A stretch of 64,000 nucleotides of DNA from Rattus norvegicus (taxonomy: Eukaryota; Chordata; Mammalia; Rodentia; Muridae). Every line of letters begins with the position of its first letter. The stretch's first letter is position 1. Position numbers and translations under genes: made by a program. Under the pieces are notes generated by a model. It did not search any database and had not been told where the DNA came from. It saw only the letters and a program-made list of their open reading frames with translations. The stretch spans positions 58,726,924 to 58,790,923 of the forward strand of contig NC_086024.1 in the NCBI RefSeq assembly GCF_036323735.1. Direction: 5' to 3'. Shown piece by piece: positions 47,309 to 57,914 of this stretch.

Positions 47309-47435
47309 TTACCCACTGTTTTTTTTTTTGTTGTTGTTCTTTTTTTCGGAGCTGGGGACCGAACCCAGGGCCTTGCGCTTCCTAGGCAAGCGCTCTACCA
47401 CTGAGCTAAATCCCCAACCCCTTACCCACTGTTTT
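47309..47435 (-). mobile_element. ID SINE, minus strand, with 14-bp target-site duplication
   Basis: Body at 47323-47421, near-identical in the head region to the copy at 4.9 kb (GGGGTTGGGGATTTAGCTCA on the minus strand), with a complex A-tail (plus-strand T-runs and GTT repeats). Perfect TTACCCACTGTTTT copies flank it at 47309-47322 and 47422-47435. Recent insertion. Confidence 0.96.
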
Positions 47436-47844
47436 GGCGAACACGTTCTTTCTATTCGTTGGCACCATATGAGAACAATTAAGACCATGAAATCACAGAT
47501 GTAGATAATACTTGACCACAGTGAATATTTCTGCATATATTTATCTCAATTTTTCCCTTGCCAAAGTTGAGAAAAACAGGTGGTCAGGCTCCATTTACCT
47601 ATTTCGTTGGGGCGGACAACCTCTAGCCTTCCGTTTGTACCACTTACACTGGGGAAACCTGGGCTCACTCAGGACTCCTCTAGTTTTAAAGTCATGTTTA
47701 TAGTTGGAAGGCTATAATAAAAATATTACTTCTAGAATCATATTCAAGGGATAGTTTTCCCACATTTTCCCCCTGTTTAATTGATTTTGTGTTGCATTTT
47801 AGGTGGGGACTTAGTCCATGTCTTTCTGAAGTCAGTTGTCAGTC
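47436..47844. other. Unassigned non-coding sequence
   Basis: No gene or repeat recognised. Confidence 0.4.
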
Positions 47845-47990
47845 TGGCAATGTTTACAGATGGGGACATTGACAGAGGCTTTTAGAAAAGATAACCTAAG
47901 TTCATAAACACTGTAAGTGGCAGAACTAAGACTCGAGTGTGGGACCATAGTCTACTTTATGGCACAAAGCATTCCCTAACTCTAGAATTG
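47845..47990 (-). mobile_element. MIR SINE, minus strand
   Basis: 'tttacagatggggacattga', 'ataacctaagttcataaaca', 'gtaagtggcagaactaagac' and 'tcgagtgtgggaccatagtc' are the inverted MIR order. Confidence 0.8.
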
Positions 47991-49130
47991 AACATGAACT
48001 GTGATCTCCAAAAGACACATTCAAACTCACATTCTCTGACTGCAGTTCTAGGAGTCACATGGTGGGGGAACAACGGTATTGGAACATGAACATTACTGTG
48101 ACCCATTTTGCCTGTTAGATCAATAGAGGCCCCAAAGCCTACCTACTGATTGTGCTCACCAAGTTTCATGGTTCAATATGTGACAGTGCCGTGGTCCTGG
48201 TATGAGAGCGACTTACTGAACCACATCTTGTTTCCGTACACACTATTATGCAGACCCCCCCACGCCCAATCAAAGCAAGGAATGTGTCTTATCTCTGGGG
48301 ATGCTGTTGGTTCAGAATCGTTTCGAGGCTGCCTTCGGGGAATGTTGCAGGGCTGCAGCCTCGTCTGAAGGAATGACTGTAAGGAGTTGCTTCCAGATGT
48401 ACCTATGTGGTGAGTGGTGACAGAGAATTCTGAAGTATTTGTCTGGGAGTCTGAGTCCCTGAGCTGCAGCCTGAGAACTCACATGATAGCTGGCTTCGAC
48501 TAACGGAAGGACGCGAGAGAGCCAGAGCAGGACGGAAGTCACCATCTGTGGAAACCTAACCTTCGCAGTTATACCCTATTATGTCAGCATATCACATTCA
48601 TTGAAAAGTAACCATTAGGTTCATCTCTCAGTCAGGAAAGAAGGCTGAAGCAAAGGCATGAATACATGGGGAAAAATGTATCCTGTTCCCTATTGGCTAC
48701 GACCAACATTGACCAGGCTTTCCACATGTTTGAGGGTTTTCCTGTAGTTGAAATATTTAATTTCTTTTAATATAATGTTCATAATATTAAAAGAATAATA
48801 ACTTCTCACTCATAAATCTTGCCAACCTGTTGTTCTGGAGCAACAGATGTGAGGACTGTATCCAGATGTGAAAGGCAGAGGCAGGGGAGTGAGTCCTAGC
48901 GCTATCCAATGTGGACTTAAAGGAAAATGGGTATCAATCAAGGGATAAGAGGGAGTAAGGCTACGCCACAGAAAGAGGAGAACAGATTGTGGAAAGACCT
49001 GAGCAGGAGGAAGAGTCAAGGGTGATATTTAATGCCTACATCTATAATCCTGCCAGTGTTACAGTAGACTATAATGATTCTCAATAAAGTGTATTGCTTT
49101 GGTTATTAAATATCCATTAAACATTAAGTT
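47991..49130. other. Unassigned non-coding sequence
   Basis: No gene or named repeat recognised. Confidence 0.45.
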
Positions 49131-49132
49131 GT

Positions 49133-49344
49133 GAATGTTTCTGTTTTTTTAAGATTTATTTATTTATTATATATAAGTACACTGTAGCTGTCTTCAGACA
49201 CAACCAGAAGAGGGCATTGGATCTCTTTACAGATGGTTGTGAGCCACCATGTGGTTGCTGGGAATTGAACTCATGACCTCTGGAAGAGCAGTCAGGTGCT
49301 CTTAACCGCTGAGCCATCTCTGCAGCTCAGAATGTTTCTGTTTT
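49133..49344 (-). mobile_element. Full-length B2 SINE, minus strand, with 15-bp target-site duplication
   Basis: Body at 49148-49329. The inverted tail 'aagatttatttatttattat' is followed by 'agtacactgtagctgtcttc', 'gttgtgagccaccatgtggt' and the inverted tRNA-like head 'ccgctgagccatctctgcag'. Perfect GAATGTTTCTGTTTT copies lie at 49133-49147 and 49330-49344. A young, nearly consensus copy. Confidence 0.96.
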
Positions 49345-49835
49345 ACTAGGGTAGTTTCCTAGATGAACCTTTCATGCCATTGTAGGTGTACATTGTAGGT
49401 ATAGCACACTGCTTCCCCTCCTCATTTGGCTGCTTTCTAAACAGAGCACAGAACACAAAAGGCTATGCAGACTTAACAATCTATATCAATTTGTTCAATA
49501 TGTAGTCCAACCTAATAATTAAATTCAAACTAAAATATTTCTTGCTTCTGATACACAAAAAGAACGTACTGGAGAAGGATTTGATTATTTTGATTCCTGC
49601 TCCCTATAGGCATTGGATCAACTGTCAATATGAACACTCTATAATTAACATGAAGACCCTTAATGCGGGAAAAGAATTCTTCATGCCATTTCAGAAGGAT
49701 GCTTGTCCTAACCTACAAAATAATCTGATTTATTATGTTCCAGGAAAAATCTTAAAATAATAAATTATACACAATAATAAGAAATCCAACTACTGGTCAT
49801 ACATTTCATTGATAGGCTCTGATTTTCAATTTTTT
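49345..49835. other. Unassigned non-coding sequence
   Basis: AT-rich. No gene or repeat recognised. Confidence 0.4.
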
Positions 49836-49839
49836 ACTT

Positions 49840-50060
49840 TGTAGAATTTTTAAGATATGTAAGAGTAAACAGAATGTCACACTTTACCAGCCCTCAACCC
49901 ATAAGAGCTTACCAACATCACAATCCTAACTACTTCCCATTGCATTATTCTGATACTCATTCCAAACCCCATCTTGTTTTAATCTATTGATATTTTGTAT
50001 CTCTAAAGGGTAAGAAGTCATACTTTCTAAAACGAAATCAAAGTACAGGTTTCCCCTGGG
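49840..50060 (+). mobile_element. Possible ancient L1M fragment
   Basis: 'agaatgtcacactttaccag', 'cttaccaacatcacaatcc' and 'tattttgtatctctaaaggg' resemble a segment of old mammalian L1 elements. Weak. Confidence 0.35.
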
Positions 50061-50529
50061 AAAAAAGAACACCATTTCCTTCTTATTTAATACTTAGACT
50101 ATTCTTGTGCTTACTTTCTTTTTATGATGATAAGTAGATAGAACATTGTTAGTTCTTAATCAGGGACGGTTTTGACATGCCGGGAGAAATTTGGCAGTAG
50201 CGGAATTATTTTTCCTTTCAACAGACGGCTACTGGGTAGAAGCCAAGGATCTTAGTAGAGATGCACGACAGTGCCTATATAATAAATAATTGTTCGTTCC
50301 AAAATGTCAGTAGGTGCCACTGTTGATATGCACAGTTAAGGAAGGGGAGGTGGTGGTGAATAGTAGTTATAAAGGAGGAGAACTTAGAAATAAGAGAGGT
50401 ACAACATACTAAGACATTTTCCTAACAACCACATTAGCCGTTAAAATTGGATTCATAATTAAACAGGCAATTTAAAAGTTGTTCCACTCAAATGTTTAAT
50501 AGATTGGATAAAATTTGCTTTTCTTTTTA

Positions 50530-50702
50530 AATCATTTCTTTATCTCATGCTTCTATTCTCAAGCCATAGCACCCGTGTGAAGACTAGAGGACAAATTCCC
50601 AGAGGCCACTCTCCTCCCACTATGTGGGCTCCGATACTGAACCCAGGGCTGTCAAGCTTGACTGCAAGTGCCCTTACATGCTGAGTCATCCTGCTAGCCC
50701 CT
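50530..50702 (-). mobile_element. B3-type SINE, minus strand, upstream of Sostdc1
   Basis: 'gaagactagaggacaaattc', 'ctgaacccagggctgtcaag' and 'tgctgagtcatcctgctagc' are inverted B3 blocks. It ends about 970 bp before the TATA box. Confidence 0.7.
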
Positions 50703-51093
50703 TATGTTTTCAGAGTTAAAGATCAGAGACCTAATCATGGACTAGTTGTGTCAGGTGGAAATAAAGTGGCCCAGATGGTTATGGCACTTTCTCCTTGAGC
50801 AGCGGACTCCAAGGAAATTACGAAAGCTAATGTTTGACAAATACAAATAGAACCCAGGATCTGCAGTATACGAACAATCTAGAAGTACTTTAAATTGATA
50901 CGTAGATAATACGTAGAAAATGGTTTTCTGTTGTGTAAGAGACATGCCGAATGCTAAAACGTGTTGGTGTATTTTCAGATGAAAGCCGATATGAGTTAAT
51001 TTAATGCAGACAGAGTTCTGCTCATTATCCCTTCCCCAAGCCCCCAGAGGACCGCTGGCAGTAATTTACCTAACCGGACAGTTGTTCACGAAG

Positions 51094-51666
51094 ATCAAAG
51101 CGGCATTATTTAAGTGTGTCCAGAGGGTAGGTTTTAGCTCTGTGCCTTCCTCTTTATGGGAAAAGGGAGGGAAAAAGTTTTCCTTCTTGAGACACAAAGC
51201 ATATTTAACCAAATAGATTCTTTATTCAAGTCTGACACTACTGAAAACTCACATGGCTTCTTCCAACTACTGGGGAAGAAGCCCCTCCAGGCCCCACATT
51301 TTCTTAAATCTGAGGGGAATAGAGAACAAAAGTGTAAGATATAAAATAAACTCAGTCTCTTTATGTGAACAGCAACCTACTTTGCCTTCCATTAAACTTG
51401 ACCGTGAACCTAGGCTCCGAGAGGACATGGCTGAGGAGTGTAGCAGTTGTGACAGAGCTATGCCTTGCCTGCTTCGGCTCGCAGACCAGTAAAGCCCGAC
51501 TCTGAAAACCGCAGGCAATTTGTGTCTCGTAAGCCCCTCCTCTTCTGCAGCCGTCTTCTCCATTGGTAAAATTCTTTTGCAGGGTCAAGTGGGGATCCCA
51601 CCCCTTCTCTGTGTTTTCACTCCGAAACCCTACACAACTTTACACCTGAATGAACGCCAAGCCTCT
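51094..51666 (+). promoter_or_regulatory. Sostdc1: Candidate proximal regulatory region of Sostdc1
   Basis: Repeat-free sequence directly upstream of the TATA box. By eye it contains ATCAAAG at 51094-51100 (TCF/LEF-type), CCATTGG at 51560-51566 (inverted CCAAT box), TCAAGTGG at 51585-51592 (NKX2/NKX3-like), CCACCCC just after it (KLF-like) and an ACACCT core (T-box-like) about 25 bp upstream of the TATA box. These are motif matches only. Such short motifs occur often by chance, so the assignment rests mainly on position. Confidence 0.4.
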
Positions 51667-51669
51667 GGC

Positions 51670-51677
51670 TATATAAA
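51670..51677 (+). promoter_or_regulatory. Sostdc1: TATA box of Sostdc1
   Basis: TATATAAA followed by GGG, 90 bp upstream of the initiator ATG. It is the only good TATA motif in the proximal region and would place transcription start near 51700, giving a 5'UTR of roughly 65 nt. There is no CpG island around it, which fits a tissue-restricted TATA promoter. Confidence 0.75.
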
Positions 51678-51766
51678 GGGAACCTTGGGGAGGGATTCCA
51701 CAGTCAATAGCGCAGAAGCAGGGGGAAAGAATTCACCGCCTCAGCCGAGTAAATCCTCCACTCATC

Positions 51767-51971
51767 ATGCTTCCTCCTGCCATTCATCTCTCTCTCATTC
51801 CCCTGCTCTGCATCCTGATGAAAAACTGTTTGGCTTTTAAAAATGATGCCACAGAAATCCTTTATTCACATGTGGTTAAACCTGTTTCAGCACACCCCAG
51901 CAGCAACAGCACCTTGAATCAAGCCAGGAATGGAGGCAGGCACTTCAGTAGCACGGGACTGGATCGAAATA
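51767..51971 (+). CDS. Sostdc1: Sostdc1 coding exon 1: signal peptide and N-terminal region
   Basis: Encodes residues 1-68 and the first base of codon 69 of sclerostin domain-containing protein 1. The ATG at 51767 begins a hydrophobic signal peptide (about residues 1-23, rich in L/I and ending CLA). A short basic/polar N-terminal arm follows, with an N-glycosylation sequon NST at residue 47. The exon ends in the frame ...GLDRN, then a single 'a' followed by GTAAGT at 51972, a consensus donor in phase 1. The open frame runs on into the intron, so the apparent unspliced ORF tail after 51971 is not coding. The start is supported by the signal peptide placed directly after it and by the downstream residues matching the family. 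The mature product is secreted to the extracellular space. Confidence 0.95.
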
Positions 51972-54528
51972 GTAAGTGTGTTTTATTTGTACAGATTGTT
52001 TTTTCTTTTGGGGAGTATCAGCTCCCCACTCTTGTAGAACACCTTTACTGTAAACTAAAGTGATCCATCTATAATTTTGCAAAGCAATCTGGGAGCAATC
52101 TGGCGCACGTGTAGGCTGGTGTTCTATCCTGGGTAGTGATTTTAGAGTTAATATAATTGAACCAGTGGCTTGATAATGCAGGCACAGACATGGTTCATCC
52201 AATGCCCACTGGGGAGAAAAATGTATCTGGGTATTGAGCTGATGCTTTTAAAAAACTCCGCAGAAGGAGAGTGCTTTGAAGAGTTGCTCTGTACAGTTTG
52301 AGCTCATGTCATGTTAACACTTGGTAATTTCAGACCATACACAAATTTGGTGAAGTGTCTAAAGGTAACTAACCAGAACTATGAATAGGGAATCACAAAG
52401 GATGAAAGGAAGCTTCAGGAAATATGGAATTGCTCACACAGATGTCTGAAATATGTCTACTCTGGAGAGGTAATAAAGACTTGATGTTCACTGTTAAACA
52501 GGTCTATACTACAAAACGTTGGGGCGCCCTGGTTTTCTAAATTGCTTTTTATTCAACAGGTCAAATCAAGGTAATTGTATGTTTTTGCGAAAGACTGAAA
52601 GGCGATTTTTAAATACTACATGGCAGTGTTCAGCATAGTGCATATCTCTTTACCCTTTTCAGTTTGCTTAATTGACATACATGCCAAGTGACTACTAGTT
52701 AGGCGGGTTCAAATTTCTTCCTCTAACTTTTGCATTATTTTCTTCCTTTAAAAGATTTCCTGTTAGTAACCAACGTGAAGAAAGACAGAGAAACTGTACA
52801 GGAAACCTTACACAAATCCACAAATCTCTGGCCCCTCTACCTTAAACTCCATCCAACCACGAAAAAAAAGAGTTTTGACCTTTGAAAAGTCATACCAAGT
52901 ATGACTGGTAATATCTCACCAAGAAAACCAAAGTGTTTTACTTGCAGGTAGATGATTTCAGAGCATAGAAAGCGTCTGGCTAGTATTGGGTTACTGAACA
53001 GTGTGGTGGGTATTCATTGTCAGTGAGAGAAACGTCACCACAAAAAATGCCCAATCTTACACATGCAGGGACAAAAAAAGCCAGGAGAGTCAAAAATCAT
53101 TGCTGGCTGTTTCCAGGTACATTCCTAAGGCAGCTGCAGGAAGGTGATCGGGAACCAAATACAGGCAAGCCTAGCACACTGTCCAGCCAAACCGTTAACC
53201 CTTTCATTTCACTCTCTAGCTTTAGCCTCGTGTATACAGACATATGCATGCATATGCTACACACTTCCCTTAGGCTCTGAGCCTTAAAGTAGACGTCCAG
53301 GGTACAGAATTGGAGAGAAACTTCTAACTTGCTGTCTGCTTTAGGGTTGTTCTCAGGAGTCAGAAGAACAATTTCAGCAGGTTTTATTAGTTTTGGCTTG
53401 GACACTTCATCTGCCTCTGTTAAGTTTTCCCCCCTCTTTCATGGTTAATAAGCCTTGATTTCTTTTCAAGCTTGTCATAAATAATTCTCATTTAGATAAC
53501 AAAGGATTTAGATATCAAAATAACAAGAAAGAAAGCTTGAAGTATTTTAAGATTAATTTTGTTTTAATTACACGAGGCACGTGACCAGAAACAGCCAATT
53601 AGAGAACACACTTATCAAATCCAAATAACTAAAACAAAAAGTTTTCCATGCCTGATATTCAGGAAATGAACACCGTGGTTCCTTGTGCAGTTGTAAATCA
53701 GACATGTTAGGTATTTTTCTGCTATAAAATTCATGGAAATGTAGCCAAGTTGTTATGGCAACCATACGTTCCTAATTTAGGGGCTTTTGTATTCTTTAAA
53801 TATTGAATTGTAGTGGCATTTTGCATTTCAAACATTTTGCTGCTTATATTTTTAAAACACAGCTTGTGAATTTATGTTTAGAATATAGTTATTAAGTTTG
53901 ATATGCAAAATGTCATTGGTTGTACCCGTATGCATGTGTGACCATGCAGCTGAATTCTATAATTGAAACAAAATATTACAGCATGCCTATGCACTGTACA
54001 CAATATTTAAATGCTTTCCACATTTTCTCAAGAGATTTTTGAAAAACTTAATTCAAAGCACTTGCAGACATTAACCAATATGACCCATGAGCATGAGTAC
54101 ATTAAAGTGTACTCTTTGAAGAGTGAATATTTACAGGAGTGGAACACTTGTTGGGAATGAGACTAAGAGAATGTGACTTTTCAATACTTTTAATAAACAA
54201 TCAGTTATTGAAACACATGGACAAGAAACGAGTCTCTCTCTCCCTTGCTGTCTCCCCCCCCCTCTCTCTCCCCTCCCACTCCAAAGTTACAGCCTTTAAA
54301 GTTACAGCCTTTATGTAGGCTGGCCATTATAATAAAAGTGTCTTCCAACCCTCCCACAGACTTGCATTGTGAAAATACAGTACATCGCAGTTTGCTGTAA
54401 TTTGGATATTATATTATATACATATTCTATAAAGAGAGAGTCCCTGCAAATTACTTAAAACAAGAACAAAACCCAAACACCTTCAGTTACATTCTGTCTC
54501 TGATGCAGTTCTGTCCTGTTTCTTGCAG
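51972..54528 (+). other. Sostdc1: Sostdc1 intron 1
   Basis: The donor GTAAGTG begins at 51972, and the acceptor is a pyrimidine-rich tract followed by CTTGCAG ending at 54528. Using these ends keeps the 206-codon frame open across the junction (phase 1). The intron holds no SINE or L1 that I can recognise, unlike most of the window. It does have a CT/C-rich low-complexity patch at about 54231-54285, then a 15-base direct duplication at 54283-54312, then AT-rich sequence. Absence of recent insertions may mean constraint or chance. Confidence 0.9.
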
Positions 54529-54944
54529 GTCGAGTTCAAGTGGGCTGCAGGGAACTGCGGTCCACCAAATACATCTCGGATGGCCAGTGCACCAGCATCA
54601 GCCCTCTGAAGGAGCTGGTGTGCGCGGGTGAGTGCTTGCCCTTGCCAGTGCTTCCCAACTGGATCGGAGGAGGCTACGGAACAAAGTACTGGAGCCGGAG
54701 GAGCTCCCAGGAGTGGCGGTGTGTCAACGACAAGACGCGCACCCAGAGAATCCAGCTGCAGTGTCAGGACGGCAGCACACGCACCTACAAAATCACCGTG
54801 GTCACAGCGTGCAAGTGCAAGAGGTACACCCGGCAGCACAACGAGTCCAGCCACAACTTTGAAAGCGTGTCTCCCGCCAAGCCCGCCCAGCACCACAGAG
54901 AGCGGAAGAGAGCCAGCAAATCCAGCAAGCACAGTCTGAGCTAG
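54529..54944 (+). CDS. Sostdc1: Sostdc1 coding exon 2: cystine-knot (CTCK/DAN-like) domain
   Basis: Completes codon 69 (Ser with the split base) and encodes residues 69-206. The C-terminal cystine-knot domain spans about residues 75-170, with eight cysteines at 75, 89, 100, 104, 133, 147, 163 and 165. The knot signatures CxGxC (100-104, CAGEC) and CxC (163-165, CKC) are both present. The loop between them contains PNWIG at 111-115, the position equivalent to the LRP5/6-binding PNAIG loop of sclerostin. A second N-glycosylation sequon (NES) is at 173. The tail from about 186 is basic (RERKR, then K/S-rich), typical of heparan-sulphate binding proteins. In the family this protein binds BMP ligands and LRP co-receptors, limiting BMP signalling and modulating Wnt signalling in tooth, kidney, hair follicle and bone. 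The upstream in-frame ATG at 54540 is internal and is not a start. Confidence 0.97.
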
Positions 54945-55950
54945 AGCTGGACTGACTAGAAAGCATCTGCTCCCCAGATTTGATTGCGTGGAAGACTCGC
55001 TCGAGCCTGCCATTGCTCTTTTCTCACTTGAAAGTATATGCTTTCTGCTTTGATCAGGCCCAGCAGGCTGTCCTTCTCTGGGACCTTCTCTGGGACTAGC
55101 TTTTCCTTTGCAAGTTTCTCAAGATGTAATGAGTAGTTTGCAGTGAAAGCCAGGCATCCCATAGTTTCACCCCCTCCCCCAGTCATTTCTTTCAAAAGCA
55201 CCTGATGCTGCATCCTGTTACAGTTTAAACCGCGCTCCATTCCCTAGCCCACCCTTTACCCTTCCCAAACTAAATCCCTCCGAACCGGAGAAGTTCAATC
55301 AAAAAAAAAATGTATCTTCACAGAACATTTCACAAAGGGGCTTTTCCAGTAGTTTTTATGGGAATAGTTTGACAGCCAGGGGTTAGCTTCCTTTGAAAGA
55401 GAGGCAAACCTTGTGACATTTCACTTCAAAAATAAGCCCGGTGGCATTTTCCAGTCTCAGTGTGAAATTATCCCCCTCGTGTTGACCTCTCTTGGAGTGG
55501 AATGCCAGCAATGCAAGGCAGCAGCTAGTAGGTAAAGCCGGTTATTTATTTGTCGATGTTGTTATTTAATGAGCTCGCGCATGTGATTTTTTTTCCAAAT
55601 GTTAATTTTTTTTATATTTTGAAGCTTTTTCATGTACCTAAATATTTCCCAATACGATTTGTGGTTGGTCTAGAAATATGAAAATACATGTTGTAGATAT
55701 GTAAAAATAAATATTTTAGACTCCTTATATATTACACGGTTCCTCATACACTTTGTCATTAGCGTGGTTCCCTGTAAAGCTGAAGTTATGTAATACTTTA
55801 TTATTTAGTCCATGAAATCAGAAGGCAGCTTGACCTTCGGTACCATCGGTTTCTTTTAATAAACATAAATATCCACTAAATGCTGTTGTCTTTGCCTCTG
55901 ACATGCATGCTTGCAGATACTGTAAAATAAAGTTATAAGTGTGATCTCTG
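54945..55950 (+). other. Sostdc1: Sostdc1 3'UTR with three polyadenylation signals
   Basis: Non-coding sequence after the TAG stop. AATAAA hexamers lie at 55706-55711, 55858-55863 and 55926-55931, the second and third being plausible main and distal sites. The region 55530-55720 is AU-rich with several ATTTA pentamers, a composition linked to mRNA instability. No SINE is seen until about 55955. The true cleavage site was not determined. Confidence 0.75.
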
Positions 55951-55954
55951 CTTT

Positions 55955-56078
55955 CTGTTGTTGCTGGGAATCCAACTTAGGTTCCAGGAAGTGCTAAGCC
56001 TGGATTCCACTCTTGAACTAAGCCCCAGCCCCAGCCCCAGCCCCAGCCCCAGCCCCAGCCTCAGCCCCAGCCCCAGAA
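55955..56078 (-). mobile_element. Old ID/B4-head SINE, minus strand, with (CCCCAG)n expansion
   Basis: 'gttgctgggaatccaactta' to 'cttgaactaagccccagccc' is an inverted tRNA-Ala-type head. Its end has expanded into nine CCCCAG units (56023-56076, one variant CCTCAG). It starts about 25 bp after the last Sostdc1 AATAAA. Confidence 0.6.
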
Positions 56079-56550
56079 AATGGCCTTTACAATCAAGCTT
56101 TGCTAAACTAATACATTTGGAGGTGAGGAGGAGGAGGGAAAAGGCATGGGGTGCCACATCTTCAGAAATTGAGGTAAACTGGAAGGATGGGCGGGCCAAT
56201 GGTGAGTTGTAAGGAGCGCATCCATTTCTAACCTCTGGGTGGGAGGGGCCGTTGAAAGGCTTCCATCACAGTTACCTCAGAAGTTCCAGGGTTTCATCGT
56301 GCAGCTAAATCTGAGAGGAAAGGAACAGCAGTGGGGAGAGGACCTGACCTTAGGGAACTTTGAACAAAGAAGAAGGTTCCCAGGTTATTCTATGGTTTTC
56401 TCAGTTTGGCATACTGTTAGACTAGGTAACATAGTGGCAGCCGGACCAGATCCCCTGGGTAGATGACTGATGCTCACTGAAGCAGATGATTGAGGTCTCT
56501 ACAAGAGAACAGTCAGAGAGGCTGGCTTTCCCCTTAGCTGATGCACAAGA
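56079..56550. other. Unassigned non-coding sequence
   Basis: Moderately GC-rich, with no gene or repeat recognised. Confidence 0.4.
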
Positions 56551-56610
56551 AGGGCTAAGGAGGGCTAAGGAGGGCTAAGGAGGGCTAAAGAGGGCTAAGG
56601 AGGGCTGAGG
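56551..56610. repeat. 10-bp minisatellite (AGGGCTAAGG)6
   Basis: Six tandem decamers, four identical and two with one substitution each. Confidence 0.97.
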
Positions 56611-57675
56611 AGTCCTGTTTGGCAGTCACAAGTCTGAGCATCACATGTACATACAGAATGCTGTCAGAGGGGGAACACAGAAGCAAGGAAAGAACTCCCA
56701 AACAATATCAACTGTCATGCTAATGATAAACAAATGCCATTTGACTATTGGTTTGTCCTCCAGATCTTAAATTGTTTTACAATATATCATACCAATATAT
56801 GGGACACTCACGATTTTATCACTATACCAAAATGTGTGATTCCATACGCTGGTTTTATTTGCTTGGTCACAGAAACTTGTCCTGACCATGGTTTCAAACA
56901 CATGAAGACTCTGTCCTTCACTAACCAAACACTGAGTGAACATCTCAGAGGAGATAATCAAGGTCAAGTTCTGATTAAGCAGGGCGCAGGGTGTGGAGTA
57001 AAGTAAGCACACAAACAAGATTTCCAACAGTTTCCACTGAAGCAACGATTATACCTAATTTTCATGCTCACATTCAACTTGCTAGTCCATATCTGGCTGT
57101 ACGGCACTGACGATGTGCTCACTGTGAAGTATTTAATGCAAAATGAGAAGGAAAGGTCAGCAGTCAGTTGGAAGGGCCTGGAGTAAAATCTCTTTCAGAG
57201 AAGTAAAGATTAAAAATCAACAGGAAGAACAGATTTTAGCTGTTATCTTTTTTTTTAAAGTGCTGCATCTGAATTACTTTTTATACTTTGGGTATTTTTT
57301 TAAACCGTTAACTCAGGTTCCAGTTTGATAAGCTGTACAATACTTTATTATCGCCTTGGTAACGATCATTTCCAAAGGAGAGACTATAGTAATTTTAGCA
57401 CAGAATGCCCTCTGGTTTACTCTCAAAAGATCTACCTACCAAAATATTGACTCACTAGATTTATTTTGGTTCTTATAGGTAAAGGGACATTTTAAGTAAT
57501 TTGGTAGATATGTACGTGGATATATTGACACTTATAGCTATATTGACAGTTATTCAGACATGTATATCAATAAGAATAGGGAAGAATAATTACTACTACA
57601 TATGCAAATAATATGTATAGTGTGCTGCACTTAAACTAAGCAAGGAGATGCAGCCTTTAAAGTGTCTATTTGCAG
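56611..57675. other. Unassigned non-coding sequence
   Basis: No gene or repeat recognised. The 90-codon ORFs on both strands at 56.73-57.05 kb have no known domain. Confidence 0.4.
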
Positions 57676-57850
57676 GGCAAAGGACAATGGTGCCTGTCAC
57701 CAAGACTGACAAGCATAGTTCAATCCCCAGGGCCTACATGGTAGGTAAGAGGTGAGAACTCACTCCCACAACTAGTTCTGTGACAAGACTTAGGCTTGTC
57801 AGCATACACCCCCTCCCACCACATTAAATAATAAATAAATAAAAATAAAT
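57676..57850 (+). mobile_element. B3A-like SINE, plus strand
   Basis: 'atagttcaatccccagggcc', 'gtgagaactcactcccacaa' and an AAAT-rich tail match a truncated B3A. Confidence 0.65.
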
Positions 57851-57914
57851 CTATTTGAAAAAAATTAATATTTTGGTTGCTAGTCACCATTATTTGCTAA
57901 CTATACTATTTGTA

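Larger units (their letters stand above)
51700..55950 (+). other. Sostdc1: Sostdc1 gene (whole transcription unit, approximate ends)
   Basis: Two-exon gene and the only host gene recognised in the window. A TATA box at 51670-51677 places transcription start near 51700 by the usual 25-30 bp spacing. Exon 1 carries a short 5'UTR and codons 1-68 plus one base. An intron with GT/AG ends runs 51972-54528. Exon 2 completes the frame and continues into a 3'UTR with AATAAA signals at 55706, 55858 and 55926. The spliced coding length is 621 nt, or 206 aa, which equals the known length of the mammalian protein. Exon structure and protein identity are strong. The transcript ends are inferred from motifs only, and an additional upstream non-coding exon cannot be excluded. 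Confidence 0.93.

Noticed and set aside
51520..51840. 106-codon plus-strand ORF across the Sostdc1 start
   Set aside because: Out of frame with the recognised protein, spans the TATA box, and has no known domain.
54540..54944. Starting Sostdc1 at the ATG in exon 2
   Set aside because: Splicing to exon 1 adds a signal peptide and gives the known 206-aa length. A secreted cystine-knot protein needs the signal peptide.
54483..55013. 176-codon minus-strand ORF
   Set aside because: It is the antisense shadow of Sostdc1 exon 2 and has no independent support.
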